A DNA stretch of 64,000 nt from Sarcophilus harrisii (taxonomy: Eukaryota; Chordata; Mammalia; Dasyuromorphia; Dasyuridae), in assembly GCF_902635505.1 (NCBI RefSeq), contig NC_045431.1:620001-684000 (forward strand), written 5' to 3'. Of the stretch, positions 11,763-22,062 are shown piece after piece. The number at the start of each line of letters is the position of its first letter. Within the stretch, counting starts at the first letter, position 1. Under the pieces are notes generated by a model that searched no databases, had not been told where the DNA came from, and worked only from the letters and a program-made list of their open reading frames with translations. The translations under genes were made by a program, and so were the position numbers.

Positions 11763-12261
11763 AATAGAAATTTCATTCCCAATATTACATCCCCTATAAG
11801 TGGCCTTTTGGCTTTCCATTGAAGATTTGAGTTTAAAATGGGGAACTCTGAGACAGCCCCATCTAGTTTTGAATAACTCAATTTTGTAAGAGATTTTCCA
11901 TGTTAAATCTGTCTTTTTGACTTTTGCCAACAGCTCCAAGTTCTGATTTACAGGGTCAAGAAGGTCAAGTCTAATGACTCTTCCATGTAGTAGTACCCCT
12001 TCAAATTCTTAAAGTTTGAATTTTTTTTTTTAATTTTTCCTAAAACTTGTCTTCTCCAGGCTAACTGTGCTCATTCTTTCAATTGATTCTTGTCGTTTTA
12101 ACATGGCTTTGAATTATCTCTTCCCACTGGTCATCTTTGGTTTTTTTTTTTTTAATGTCCTGTTCTTTTTCCATACTTTTAAAAATATGATACCCAGAAA
12201 TGAACATGAGTCTGTATTTGATTCAGAAGATCAGGGAAGAGGAAGAGAAGGGAATGTAATT

Positions 12262-12455
12262 AGCAGGGTTTAGTGAAAAGGGACTGAGAGGCAGAGGAGC
12301 TGGATCAGTTTAGCTACAACATTTATTGCCTCTGTGACCTTGGCTAATCCAATTAAATTTGGGGGGTCTCAGTTTCCTCTTCTGTTAAAAATGAAGAGGA
12401 TTGTATTCACCAACTTCCAAGGCCCTAGTTGGATTTCAATTATGAGTCTATTAGA
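12262..12455 (+). mobile_element. MIR
   Basis: Sense MIR with 'gcctctgtgaccttgg', 'gtctcagtttcctcttctgttaaaaatg' and 'tccaaggccctag'. Confidence 0.7.
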
Positions 12456-12494
12456 TTTGATCTGACTAGGGAAGAAAAAGAGAAGGGAAAGTCA

Positions 12495-12662
12495 GCCATG
12501 TGGTACAAAGAAAAGAGGCTTGAATTAGGAGTTCAAGGACCTGGTTTTGAATCTCAGCTCTCTGACTGACCACCTATGTAAACTCACAATTAATACCTGT
12601 GGGACTAAGAATCCCTGTCTCTAAAATAAGAGGGCTCCTGAAGACTGATGAAGTCTGCTCCT
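12495..12662 (+). mobile_element. MIR
   Basis: A second sense MIR close behind the first: 'gaggcttgaattaggagttcaaggacctggttttgaatctcagctct', then a decayed 3' half. Confidence 0.65.
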
Positions 12663-12689
12663 CAGCTCCTGACAGATTCAGGTAGCCAA

Positions 12690-13400
12690 AGGCAAATGGA
12701 ATTTATTTTACTTGACTGCTTTTTCCTACAAGGGTTTGGATTTTTTTTTTTTTCTTTTTAATTAAGGGTAGGTTGGAAGGAGAGAAAAAATAGATTTTTT
12801 TCTTGATATCAAGTATAAATTTGATGAAATAAAATGGTTAGACTAGATCACTCCTAAACTAGCAATCAGATTTATATCTCCCTTATTCTTTATTTATTGG
12901 GCAGTTGGCTCCTCTCAATAAAGTCCAAGGGAAAACTAACATTTTGCTGCCATGTCACAGGTTAGATTCATCTGACACTGATTATCCACCCCAATTTCCA
13001 GAACTTTTTTTAATATAAGGTTTTTTTATGCTCTTTCCTGCTCCATGTTCTTAAAGGATGGATTTTTTAAAACCCAAGTTTGCATTTTCCCCTATGAGAT
13101 TTGATCTTATTGGATTTCTATTGTTAATCTCTCCTGCTGCATCTCTTTGGTTCTTCACTGATCAGAAACCACACGATGAGTGGCATTTGGCTGGACACAT
13201 CTGTGATTCTCAGGAAGGAATCCAGCAGTGGCAGGAAACCCATATTGTTTCCTTTGGTCTACAAGGAAACAAGCCAGCAGAAGTCCCAATGCCAATATAA
13301 AGAGAATGGAGCAGCCTCCATTCCTGAACAAGGCAGTCCCACGCCAAAAGCCCCAGCCAGCGATTCCTGTTGGGTTTTGTTTGAATCGAAGCTGTTGTTA
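12690..13400. other. Unassigned stretch upstream of CpG island 1
   Basis: No gene or repeat recognised. Overlapping ORFs at 13,058-13,409 in two frames show no domain features. Confidence 0.4.
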
Positions 13401-13404
13401 AACC

Positions 13405-13580
13405 ACTGAATCCAGCACAAAGAACGTGGCATTTGCCCTCAGATGACTGGGTTTGCCCCTGAACTTACTGCTCTGGGTGACCTTGGGCAAATGGCTCAAT
13501 GACTGGGCCTGATTTCTTGGTCTGTAAAGGGGAGAGGAATCGCCCTGCGGGTCCTCCGGGGTCCTTTCAGTTCCCCATCT
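13405..13580 (+). mobile_element. MIR at the edge of CpG island 1
   Basis: 'gatgactgggtttgcccctgaacttactgctctgggtgaccttgggcaaatggctcaatg', then 'tcttggtctgtaaagggga' and a GC-rich 3' end that runs into the CpG island. Confidence 0.7.
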
Positions 13581-14870
13581 CCGGTGATCCTGGAAGGAGT
13601 CCCAGCCAGCGCAGGATTCCCTACCATGGGGCTGGACAGCTCCTGCGGAGAGAGGCAGATTGCCCTCTCTCTCCCTCCCTCTCCTCTCCCCCAGCCCGCT
13701 TGCCATTTTTACGAGGCCTCTGGGGCTCCCGGGTCCGACTCCCACTGCGGGTCTCTCTCCACTTGTCCCGGGGGCCTCGCCTCCTTTCCTACACAGTAAC
13801 TACCCGCATCAGATCTCATTCCCCGGCACATCGGGTGCCGAGAAGAAGAAAGAGAAACTAAACAGGAGAAAGACGCTACATTATTGCGGTAGCTCGGGCG
13901 GAGGGCCAGGGCAGCGAGGGACGCGCGCGAGCCGGCCCCGGGGGGCCGTGCCACGCGGGGAAAGGGCAAAGCCGAGCCTGCGGCGGACACCGAAAAAGAA
14001 CTGAGTCACGGAGCGGCAGCCGGGAAGGTCACGTCGCAATCACACATCTGGGGACCGGGCACCTACACCGCGTCACCGCAAGGTCGGTCCTGGGAACCGA
14101 GCGCGGAGCGGGCCACCCGGCCTTCCCTCGCCCCCTCTGCCCGCGCGAGCCCCCTCCCCCCCGGCACCTCCGAGCCGCTCGGAAGGTCTGCGGAGGAGGG
14201 GGGCCCGGGGCTAGCTGCAGCCAACGTCACTTCCCAAGCCCAAGCCCACCCTCTCCCCCGCGGCGCCCCCTCCCCTTCCCGCTTCGCCCGAGCCCCCCGA
14301 CCTGTCACCGGCAGGCAGACGCAGAGAGGGAGAGGGACGGGCCAGGACCGGCGGCGGCAGCCCAGGAAGGAGCCGCGGCCCGAGCGGCTCTGGCCGCTGA
14401 CCTCCGCTCTGCGCCCGGTGGCGCCGCAGAGTTACCGCACCGGCCCAGCAAACTCCCGGGTGGCGGGGGCGGCGGCGGGGGCTCCTCGCTGCGACGGCCC
14501 GCCCACTGCAGCAGATGCGACTCCCCGCCCACTTGGGCTCCTGCCCCAGATGTGCGCGCCCCCTCCGCACACCCACGCCCTGCGTGCGCCTCGGGAGCGG
14601 GCCTGGCCTGGCCGCCGTCCGGGCCGCGTCTAGGGGCGCCTCCACTCTCTGGTCTCAGCGGGACCAGCTTGGGGGCGGGCAGAACGTTCGGGAGCGTCAC
14701 TACCTGGCGAGCCTGGGGCTTTCTCGCTGCTGCCCGGGGCTGCCGTCCTGTTCCAGGGAGAGTGAGATCTCCCCAAGTGCCCGGGGAGGGCTTGATCCCG
14801 TGAAGCCCCGCGGGGGACGCTGGAGTTAGCTCTTAGAGGGGTCCCTCTGTCTCCTCTGACGAAGGCTGAC
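13540..14870. promoter_or_regulatory. CpG island 1 (putative promoter, orientation unknown)
   Basis: Base composition changes sharply from AT-rich to GC-rich, with CG dinucleotides throughout (for example around 13,920-13,990, 14,090-14,300 and 14,340-14,640), while the flanks are CpG-poor. An AP-1 site TGAGTCA lies at 14,002-14,008. No TATA box or convincing coding exon was found. ORFs up to 144 codons on both strands overlap each other and consist of Pro/Arg/Ala/Gly-rich translations of GC-rich DNA. A possible minus-strand donor (CGCCAG followed by GTAGTGAC) lies near 14,695. The island may be a TSS for a noncoding first exon or an alternative promoter of the gene at island 2. Confidence 0.75.
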
Positions 14871-14873
14871 TGG

Positions 14874-14874
<1 letters not shown>

Positions 14875-14915
<41 letters not shown>
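14875..14915 (+). repeat. 41-bp G homopolymer
   Basis: Uninterrupted run of 41 G residues at the right edge of CpG island 1. Its length on a reference is uncertain because polymerases slip on such runs. It could form stacked G-quadruplexes. Confidence 0.9.
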
Positions 14916-14916
<1 letters not shown>

Positions 14917-14921
14917 GAGAA

Positions 14922-14937
14922 TGACAGCTGTCAATCA
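14922..14937 (-). promoter_or_regulatory. PBX-MEIS/PREP decamer fused to an E-box palindrome
   Basis: The minus strand reads TGATTGACAGCTGTCA. This contains the known PBX-MEIS/PREP composite site TGATTGACAG, the E-box CAGCTG, and a second inverted TGACAG half site; TGACAGCTGTCA is a perfect 12-bp palindrome. It sits six bases past the G run at the edge of CpG island 1. Function is inferred from motif identity only. Confidence 0.5.
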
Positions 14938-15064
14938 GGAAGGCTTTCCAGCCTTGTGCGCAGACACTGGGTTTGTGTTTCCTAACACCGGTTTCTTGTT
15001 TTTATTTTTCTATTAAAATAACCAAACTTCTCTCCTGCTAAGATGTACGGAGACTCATATTCTT

Positions 15065-15126
15065 AAAAACAAAACAAAACAAAAGAAACAAACAACCCCA
15101 AACCCCCAAACCCAAACCCAACCCTA
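15065..15126 (+). repeat. A-rich to (CCCAAA)-like low-complexity tract
   Basis: AAAAC repeats grade into degenerate CCCAAA/CCCCAAA units. Unit sequence differs from vertebrate telomere CCCTAA, with only one near match at the end. Confidence 0.75.
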
Positions 15127-15189
15127 CATGCGCAGATATATGTGTGTAGTCATACAGCAAAACCCAGAGGGGGCCTCGTGACAAGCTGC

Positions 15190-15275
15190 CCATTTCATAA
15201 ACTAGGAAACCGAGGGAGAGAAAATCCCATGTGCAAGGTCACACACTGGTGTCAGGGGCGTGATTGCACCGTGCA
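15190..15275 (-). mobile_element. MIR fragment, antisense
   Basis: 'cccatttcataaactaggaaaccgagg' and 'gtgcaaggtcacacac' match antisense MIR. Confidence 0.6.
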
Positions 15276-15284
15276 AAATCATTC

Positions 15285-15385
15285 TCCAACCGTTTATTTA
15301 GCATCTACAAGGGACTTTGCTGAGTGCTGGGGCTACTAGCTCAAAGAGTGTGTCGATCCCTGCTCTCCGGGAGCTTAAGATTTGA
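15285..15385 (-). mobile_element. L2-like fragment, antisense
   Basis: 'tttatttagcatctacaagggactttgctgagtgctggggctac' and 'ccctgctctccgggagcttaag' match the repeat recalled as L2 antisense 'cctactatgtgccaggcactg ... aaggagcttac'. Confidence 0.5.
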
Positions 15386-15544
15386 ACCTGTCCGGACCAA
15401 TCTTTGGCGTGGGGAATGGGGCAAGCCTGTGGTTTCATTGGTTTAGGGAATATTTCATTGGTGTCCTAAGGAACTCCACACGAACTAATTCTCTCTACAA
15501 CCCAGATAACAACCCTCTAACTTGGAGTCCTAGAAAGTTGGGTG

Positions 15545-15650
15545 AGGGGCACTGACATGAGGTAAATTGTCTAAGGTCACAGTATGTATCAGAGGTAGGA
15601 AGTGAGCCCAGTATTTCTTATATTGAGTTTAGCTGCCTACTATTCCATGC
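15545..15650 (-). mobile_element. MIR fragment, antisense
   Basis: 'aattgtctaaggtcacagtatgtatcagaggtaggaagtgagccca' and 'gcctactattccatgc' match antisense MIR. Confidence 0.5.
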
Positions 15651-15659
15651 TTAGGGATG

Positions 15660-15664
<5 letters not shown>

Positions 15665-15699
<35 letters not shown>
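15665..15699 (+). repeat. (CA)n microsatellite
   Basis: Uninterrupted AC dinucleotide run of about 35 bases. Confidence 0.95.
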
Positions 15700-15700
<1 letters not shown>

Positions 15701-15859
15701 CCTAAGAAACAGCATGGAAAGGTAAGCTATACGTGCATGTATCTATGTATCTGTATATACAACCATCAGTATGGACATGCATAAATACAAGTCCACATAG
15801 AGGTATATATGTGTGTGTATAATTTTTTTTTGTTTGTTTTAATAGCAGTTCAGGCAGCC

Positions 15860-16035
15860 TGAAGTATAGAGAGCAGACACGATTTGAAGTAAAACAATCT
15901 GAATACCAATTTTGCCTTTGTTACTTACTACACTGACTGAGCAAGACACTTGACTTTGCTGGGACCTGGTTTCTCTAGCTGTAAAATATAGGGATTGGAT
16001 CAGACTCCTAAAGTCCATTCCAGCAAGAAATGTAA
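15860..16035 (+). mobile_element. MIR
   Basis: Sense MIR: 'tttgaagtaaaacaatctgaataccaattttgcctttgttactta', 'gagcaagacacttgac', 'tttctctagctgtaaaatatagg', 'cctaaagtccattccag'. Confidence 0.7.
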
Positions 16036-16571
16036 GTATGCACATACATCTGGATATATGCACAAATCCTAAAAAAATCTTAGGGTGGTTTTCCATTATT
16101 AAAAGCTTAAAACTTTAGCAAGATTTTTGGGATACTCTATATATGTTATGATTGTCCAGAATGACCCAGAAAGCCACTTTCAGTGCTATTTTTCAATGCT
16201 CTATGAGCTCAATGAGAGTATGTGATTTGTCCAGGAGAACAGGGTTAGTTAAATGGAAAAACCCCAAATTCAGAGTAATGATGAGTAATGTCACTGTAAG
16301 GCCAATTGTCTTTCGGCTACAGATAGTTAGGTGAGAATCTCCTCAAATAGAAAAATTAAGTAACAGTCAGATCATCCATTTGGTCTCCCTATTTGAATTA
16401 ATACCATTGAACACCAGGAAGAGCAGAGCAGGAAAGAATTTATTTAATATATTTGTTTGTATTTTCTCAGATTATTTAAATCTCAACATTACCATCACTA
16501 TCATTATAATCAATCAATTATCATCATCATTACCTGTCAATACCAACATGGTGCTGACCATCTGGTTGTTT

Positions 16572-16770
16572 TGGAAAGAGCACAGCTCTTTCCAAAAGGT
16601 TTCAGCTTTGACATTATCTAGCTGTGTAATCATGTGTGTATCACTTCCTCTCTCTGGGTTTTTCTCCTTTCTTCCATGGAGAGAATACTACTTGCACTGA
16701 TTACCTTACAGAGTTGTAAGCAGTCAATAAAGTATAATGTCCTATGTAACTATTATCACAGTGAAATTGA
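16572..16770 (+). mobile_element. MIR
   Basis: Sense MIR with 'ttatctagctgtgtaatcatgtgtgtatcacttcctctctctggg' and the long 3' part 'accttacagagttgtaag'. A short inverted repeat, GGAAAGAGC/GCTCTTTCC, lies at 16,572-16,594. Confidence 0.6.
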
Positions 16771-16999
16771 TTCCTGTGAGCCCTGGAAAGTCATGTAAGG
16801 TAATCAGCCAGAGATTATTAAACAAACAAACAGACAAAAAAAGGTCTTCTGGGATCTTGTAATTATGGGACATTAGATAAAAGTAATTCTACATAGCACT
16901 TAATAGAATGACACTTCATAAAAATCATTTCAGTCCAAATGCCAGCCCTACTACCACTAAGAGGGTAGTAGGTCCTCAAATAAATCCTTTAAGCTGAAA

Positions 17000-17085
17000 A
17001 AATGGTCCTCCATTTTTTCACCTGTATAATTAGGAGGCTGGACTAGACTGTTAGGGTCCTTTCCAGCTCTAGATGTATGATCTCA
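17000..17085 (+). mobile_element. MIR 3' fragment
   Basis: 'ttttttcacctgtataattaggaggctggactagactgttagggtcctttccagctctag' is the 3' half of a sense MIR. Confidence 0.6.
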
Positions 17086-17369
17086 TGTAAATCTCAACAA
17101 AGCCCAAAGTTCATACGTTATTATCCCTATTCTGACAGAGGGAGGAATCGTGTTGGTGTCTATGCTTATTGTCAACTCAAGTTCATCCAGAGCCCATTAG
17201 GAATATGGTGTAGCATTCAGTGCCATTCACCCTTAACAAAGCAAGGCTCTTCTCCAAGAATCAGTCTTGCAATCTGAGAGGTGGGGGGGGAAACACCTAA
17301 GAGCCAGAAAGCATCTAACACCAACAACTTGCTATCTTCTGATTGAGAATAATATTTACATTTACTCAG

Positions 17370-17610
17370 AACTTCATTTGATACAAATAACTAGTCCAAG
17401 GTCACAGATCTCCTAAGTGGCAGCTTGTTAGCCTTTGGACATAGAATGGCAGCATGGTGTAATGAATAGGGGATCAGGCCAGGAGTCAAGAAGCAAAATC
17501 TCTACTCTGTTGCTCACCAATTGTTTGATCTTTGCCAGTTATGTCACCCTGACCCTTGTTTTCTCTGTCTGGAAAATGGGAATACTATTATTCCTGAAAT
17601 CCTTCAAAGG
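17370..17610 (+). mobile_element. MIR (sense) beside an antisense MIR fragment
   Basis: About 17,370-17,430 is a short antisense MIR piece ('ccaaggtcacagatctcctaagtggcag'). From 17,447 a sense MIR runs: 'ggcagcatggtgtaatgaataggggatcaggccaggagtcaagaag', 'gttatgtcaccctgacc', 'tctgtctggaaaatgggaatac'. Confidence 0.65.
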
Positions 17611-17944
17611 CCACTTTAGGTGTTATTTTCTCTGAATCTTGCCTCTTTCTAGAGAGAAGGTACTTTCCCATTTACCCTCTGATAGGAGTTTGTCCCCCTT
17701 CTTAGACTTCCAGTCACTCCCTCAGTCTAGGACTGTGGTTTCACTCAGTGACCTAGGAAACTATCATGCAGATCAGAACCTGTTTTGTGCCCTATAATGC
17801 TAGAGAGATACCTGAAGACACTAAGAAATTACAGTCACCCAACAATATTTGTCAAAAGCAAGATTTGAACTTGAAACTTCCTGACTACGAGGCCATTCAA
17901 AATTGTTTTTTTCTAGAAGACTTCATATTCTAATTTTGAGGGTG

Positions 17945-18150
17945 TGTGTTTTGTTATTGTTCAATTGTGTCTGACTCCACATGACCCCATCTAGACTTTT
18001 GTTGGCAAAGAGACTGGAGTGGTTTGCCTTTTCCTTCTCCATTTTGCAGATGAGGAAACTAAGGCAAACAGAGTTGACTAAGTTACTCAGGTCTTCCTGA
18101 CTCCAGATCTGCAGCTCTGTAGCTCTGTGCACTGTCACCTAGCTGCTCTT
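17945..18150 (-). mobile_element. RTE-tailed marsupial SINE, antisense
   Basis: Antisense order is clear: 'tgttattgttcaattgtgtctgactcc', 'atgaccccatctagac', 'ttggcaaagagactggagtggtttgcc' (RTE/BovB-like 3' tail), then 'gatgaggaaactaaggcaaacag' and the tRNA-like head 'cacctagctgctc'. Nearly full length. Confidence 0.85.
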
Positions 18151-18439
18151 TATTCTAATTTATATAATAGTTCTTTAGTATTTTTGTTTTACCCCTCATG
18201 AAATATTTTAAGTTCTTTGAAGAAAAAACGAAATTTTATTTATGTATTTATTTGTTATTTTATCTTTCAATGCATGGTACCTTGTACATATTAAGTACCT
18301 TTTTTCAGATTTCATAGAGAATATTTGAGATTCCTACTGGCAAGGTCGTCATAAGTGTCAAAGACAAAACTAAATGTCAAACTCCTCAGAAGCTGTAAAG
18401 TGCCACAAAAATATGAGCTATCATTCTCAATGAGAGAGT

Positions 18440-18510
18440 TGGCACTGGAGCCCAGGGCTTCTGGCTTCCAGAGCAATGCACTTTCTCTGGATTAGGCTGC
18501 CTCTCTAAAT
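18440..18510 (-). mobile_element. MIR fragment, antisense
   Basis: 'ggcactggagcccagggcttctggcttccagagcaatgcactttctctggattaggctgcctc' matches the antisense MIR 5' half. Confidence 0.55.
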
Positions 18511-18917
18511 ACAATTAATTGGCAGAGACATTGCTTTTGTAAGGCTATGTGCAAGAGCCAAAAGTACCATCCCTAGGACCTTCTTAGGGGATTCAAAGCC
18601 CAAGGTGTTTAAATATGCTTGGCTTATACAAATAGTGCCATTTTAAGGCAGAGATCTCAGCATAGGGGAGTCACAGGTATAGAAAAGGAACCCAAAACAC
18701 AGCACTTTAAAGATGATAAAACATTTTCAGAACAGGTCCTCATAGGGAACATGACCATGGGAAGATTTCACAGCATGATTTCATTGGAAAAAAAGTAATA
18801 GATGGGTTCAAGTTCTATTTTGTATATTTATTAGATGTAAAAGCATGGCAAAGTAATTTCTAAGCCTCGGTTTCCCTAATTGTAAAATATTCCAGAATTA
18901 TGTATTCTATAGTAAGC

Positions 18918-19175
18918 AGTTGGGGGGCACCATAGTGGCTAGTGTGCCAGGCTTGGAGTTACAGAAGTTCATCACCCTGAGTTCCAATGGTCTCAGATAC
19001 TCACTAGCTATTCAACACTGGGCAAGTCACTTAACCTTATTGACCTCAGTTTCCTCATCTGTAAAATGAGCTGGAGAAAGAAATGAAATACCACTCAGTA
19101 TCTTTGCTAAGAAAACCCCAAGTAAGCTCACTAGGGAGTAGGACATGAACAGAACGGCTGAACAACTGCAAAAAA
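18918..19175 (+). mobile_element. RTE-tailed marsupial SINE
   Basis: Sense copy: head 'gggggcaccatagtggctagtgtgcc', middle 'gggcaagtcacttaacctt' and 'tcagtttcctcatctgtaaaatgagctggagaaag', RTE tail 'ctcagtatctttgctaagaaaacccc' and end 'gaacggctgaacaactgc' with an A-rich tail. Confidence 0.85.
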
Positions 19176-19189
19176 AAGAAAGATAAAGC

Positions 19190-19345
19190 TGGTATAGTGG
19201 ATAGATCACTAGATTTAGAATCAAGAAGTCCTGGCTCTTAATCCTGCCCAGCAGACACTGGCTAGGTGATCTCCGGCATTTAATGAAACTGAAGAAGTTG
19301 GACTAGACAACTTCTTGTAGCTATAAATCTGTGATCTAAATAAAA
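19190..19345 (+). mobile_element. MIR/THER-like SINE
   Basis: 'gctggtatagtggatagatcactagatttagaatcaagaagtcctggctctt' then 'gttggactagacaacttcttgtagctataaatctgtgatct', the sense order of a MIR-type SINE. Confidence 0.65.
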
Positions 19346-20240
19346 CAGAATCTGAATGTGTTTGTAAGACAACATGGATAAGTTTATGGAGAGATATCAA
19401 ACAAGTGCAAAAGAATGAAAAGGAAAGCAGTACAGAATAGTCACAAGTATCACATAAGCGATAACCATGTGGGATGGCAACTTGTGCCAACCAGATATCC
19501 TTATCTACTCTGGCTTTGTCATCATAGCCAGCAAGAAGCTCAGATTTCTCTGTGGGAATCAGCACTGGCATCCCTAGTGGCATACCAACCATTTTCAATC
19601 TTGAGATGGTCTCCTGTTTACACAGTATCCACCCTCTCCACGTTTCTAGGGATCCACACATGTAACATGACCTGGAATTGTCTGGAAAACACATACAGTA
19701 TTTACACATACAATGATGCACCAAATCGTGTGCCAGGGTCAGTTTGAATTGATTCTGATGATCTGATTATTAAATTTTTAACATGAGCATTTATATCTTG
19801 GATATCGGCCAACATACCAAACAGAGCTTATTTTTTTTTTTTGTTGTTGTTGTTGTTGTTGCTTGTGCAGGATTTTTTCTAGAAAAGGTGGTGAAGGAAA
19901 TGTTTCTTATTTAGACTAAACTTCAAAATGTGTCACATGCCCATTTTTTTTTCTTGGAGAGTCGGTCATCAAACATTTACTACCATATCCCTGCTTATAC
20001 CCTTCTAACACTCTCCACAAACATCCAGGGGTCAACTTACAATAAAAATTACAATGCCACAAATATCAACAAGAGGAAAATATCTCTATGTTTTTATAAC
20101 CCAAGGGAGCTATCAACCCCTGTGCACAGCTATGGCTACTCTTTAACTCTGACAGGCAACTGCTCCCTCTTTCCATCAACAGTCTTTTTTCTCCCATACC
20201 CCAAACTGAAACCGCTTCTGCATTTGTAATTCAAGTCATG
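19346..20240. other. Unassigned stretch with (TTG)n
   Basis: No gene recognised. The 167-codon minus-strand ORF at 19,221-19,724 runs into the neighbouring SINE and has no family features. A T run followed by GTT repeats lies at 19,829-19,861. The segment at about 19,430-19,800 could be an unrecognised repeat. Confidence 0.4.
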
Positions 20241-21095
20241 ATATACATTTTTTTTTTTTTTTCATTCAACCTGCTCTTTCTTACCTGGCCTGAAAGCAGT
20301 ACCTCGGGGAAAGACAACAAGGGAATTATCTCCAGATGGTCCCTAAGAGGGACAGAAGGATCTTGATGATCTCCTTTAATTCCCTTCCCAGATGAAACCC
20401 TTCCATTTAGCCTCCCATCTCCTCCGTGTCCTTATATGCATCATGCTAATTGACATTTCTCCAACTTTGTATTGCATCCATTTTTTATAGTACTACTGTC
20501 TGTCCTCTTCATCTGTTAAATATTACCATCTTTCTTTTACAGCTCCTCCCAAGGGCCACCTCTCGGACTGAGACTTCCCCAACTTCTCCACCCTACATGA
20601 TAGTTCTGTTCTTGATCTAGTGCTAACACCGCTCAGTTAGGAACACAGAACATGTATCCAGTGGTACTTCACACCAGTAAAAGCTGTGATGCTATGCAGA
20701 GAACACTCAAAGGGTCAGATATAAACCATTACTTTTTCCTTTCGATGGAGAGAGAGTAGATTGTAGATGTTGGTAGAACATATGTTTTACACTGTGATAT
20801 ATTATATATGTATATATACATATATAAATATGTTCATATGCTTTAACTCCTTTAATATGCATTTCTTTCTCAAAATATAATGTTGGGGGTTCATTAGGCA
20901 ACGATAGCAGTGGGGGAAAGCGTTTATTATTATCACAAGAACCCTGACTTGAGGCTGAAAGACGCAAATCCCGAGTCCCGGCTTTGATGCGCACTTACAT
21001 TAAGGATGTCACTGGGAAGTGATAACAAATGGGGGGGGGGGAGGGAAGCAAGTATCCCAACGGATGTGTGCGTATTGCTGAAAAAATTCTGACCT
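20240..21095. other. Unassigned stretch before CpG island 2
   Basis: No gene or family-level repeat recognised. It contains a T run at 20,250-20,264, an AT-rich alternating patch (TATATA) at 20,800-20,832, and an 11-base G run near 21,032. Confidence 0.4.
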
Positions 21096-21099
21096 GGAT

Positions 21100-21215
21100 C
21101 TGAAAACCCTGGATCCTCGTTCTGGTTCCTGAGCCTCAGTTTCCCTCGCTTTTACGAGGAAAGGGTTGCCCCAGATCATTCCCTGAAGTCCCTCGCGCCT
21201 CTCCCATTCCCCAAA
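21100..21215 (+). mobile_element. MIR at the left edge of CpG island 2
   Basis: 'ctggttcctgagcctcagtttccctcgcttttacgaggaaagggttgccccagatcattccctgaagtcc' follows the sense MIR 3' half, with unusually many intact CpGs. Confidence 0.65.
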
Positions 21216-21635
21216 GCGCTTTCGTGGGGAGCCCCTTGTTGCAAGGGCCCCGGGCTTTGTCCGCGATAGCCCCGCTTCAGGTGTTCAGTTGAACTGAATT
21301 GAATGGCAGGCTCGGGTGTGGAGGCTATTATGAGCGCGCTCGCATCAGTCTCAAAGACCTCAAAGGGATTTTTGATCATTTCCCCTGCCGAGAATCTGGC
21401 CAAAGCTGGAACCGCTTTCCAAGGGGCGAGGAGGACCGGGGTTCTGCGAAATCCCGGACAAGTGGATTCCTTTCATCGAGGACAGCCAACCTACCTGGGG
21501 CAGCAGCGGTCTCCACTGCGCACGCTCGAGGCTTATTTCTGCGAGTCCCTTCCATTCAATGCCCGAGTCTGGCTCGCGGGTGGGGAGATGGGGAGGCGAC
21601 CCCGCCTCCTCTCGGGTGAGCGGCAGGGGAGCCGG

Positions 21636-21701
21636 CCAATGGGAGCGAGGCTCCCCGTCTCCCGGTTCTGGCCCCCGCCTGGAGCTGGAGAGAATGGGCG
21701 G
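21636..21701 (+). promoter_or_regulatory. CCAAT box and GC box
   Basis: CCAAT at 21,636-21,640 in the context GGCCAATGGGAG, a good NF-Y site, and GGGCGG (Sp/KLF site) at 21,696-21,701. Their spacing suggests transcription starting shortly after 21,700. The start site itself is inferred. Confidence 0.45.
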
Positions 21702-21936
21702 TGTCCTGGGAGCCTAGAGCCGGGGCGACGGGCAGGCCGGCGGGCCAGCGGAGCCGGCGGCTGCACTCGCTGTGCCGGGCTCCCGGGAGGCGCGGCTGCG
21801 GCAACTTTGGAGGGAGCTCGGGAGAGCGCGGCCCCGGCTCGTCGCCTTTCCTCGCCTTCCTTTCTCTCCCTCTCCCCCACCCCTTCGCCCACCCCGAGTT
21901 TCGTCGGATTTCTCTGCGAGGAGGCTGGGGAGGAGG

Positions 21937-21960
21937 ATGAATTGCGTGGACTGTGGCTGA
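21937..21960 (+). other. Upstream ORF MNCVDCG
   Basis: A seven-codon ORF (ATG to TGA) in the putative 5' UTR, 38 bases before the candidate main start. Context is GAGGATGA, with G at -3 and A at +4. If the transcript is real, this uORF could lower translation of the main ORF; that is inference. Confidence 0.35.
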
Positions 21961-21998
21961 AAAGGAGCTCTGGGCTTCGGGGACGCGCGGGAGGCAGG

Positions 21999-22062
21999 AT
22001 GCTGAGGCGGGATGCGGGCGCCGAGATGCCCGGAGCCCTGACACTGCAGAAGCGCCAGGCTG
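21999..22062 (+). CDS. Candidate first coding exon, gene not identified
   Basis: I do not recognise this protein. The ATG at 21,999 has A at -3 and opens 21 codons plus one base, beginning MLRRDAGAEMPG and ending TLQKRQA. The exon would end at 22,062, followed by the strong donor GTGAGTGA at 22,063, leaving a phase-1 junction. A second in-frame ATG at 22,026 (G at -3) could start a 12-residue version. The frame stays open upstream to 21,303, but that part looks like GC-rich 5' UTR and lies across the CCAAT box, so a start at 21,999 or 22,026 is preferred. No second exon was found in the remaining 42 kb, so intron 1 would be very long. It could instead be a noncoding exon. Confidence 0.35.

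Noticed and set aside
14063-14829. ORFs of 81-144 codons over CpG island 1
   Set aside because: Same composition effect; no start, splice or domain evidence on either strand.
15065-15126. CCCAAA tract as an interstitial telomere
   Set aside because: The unit is CCCAAA, not CCCTAA, and grades into a plain A-rich repeat.
19221-19724. 167-codon minus-strand ORF
   Set aside because: It runs into a neighbouring SINE, has no recognisable domain, and its length is compatible with chance in 64 kb.
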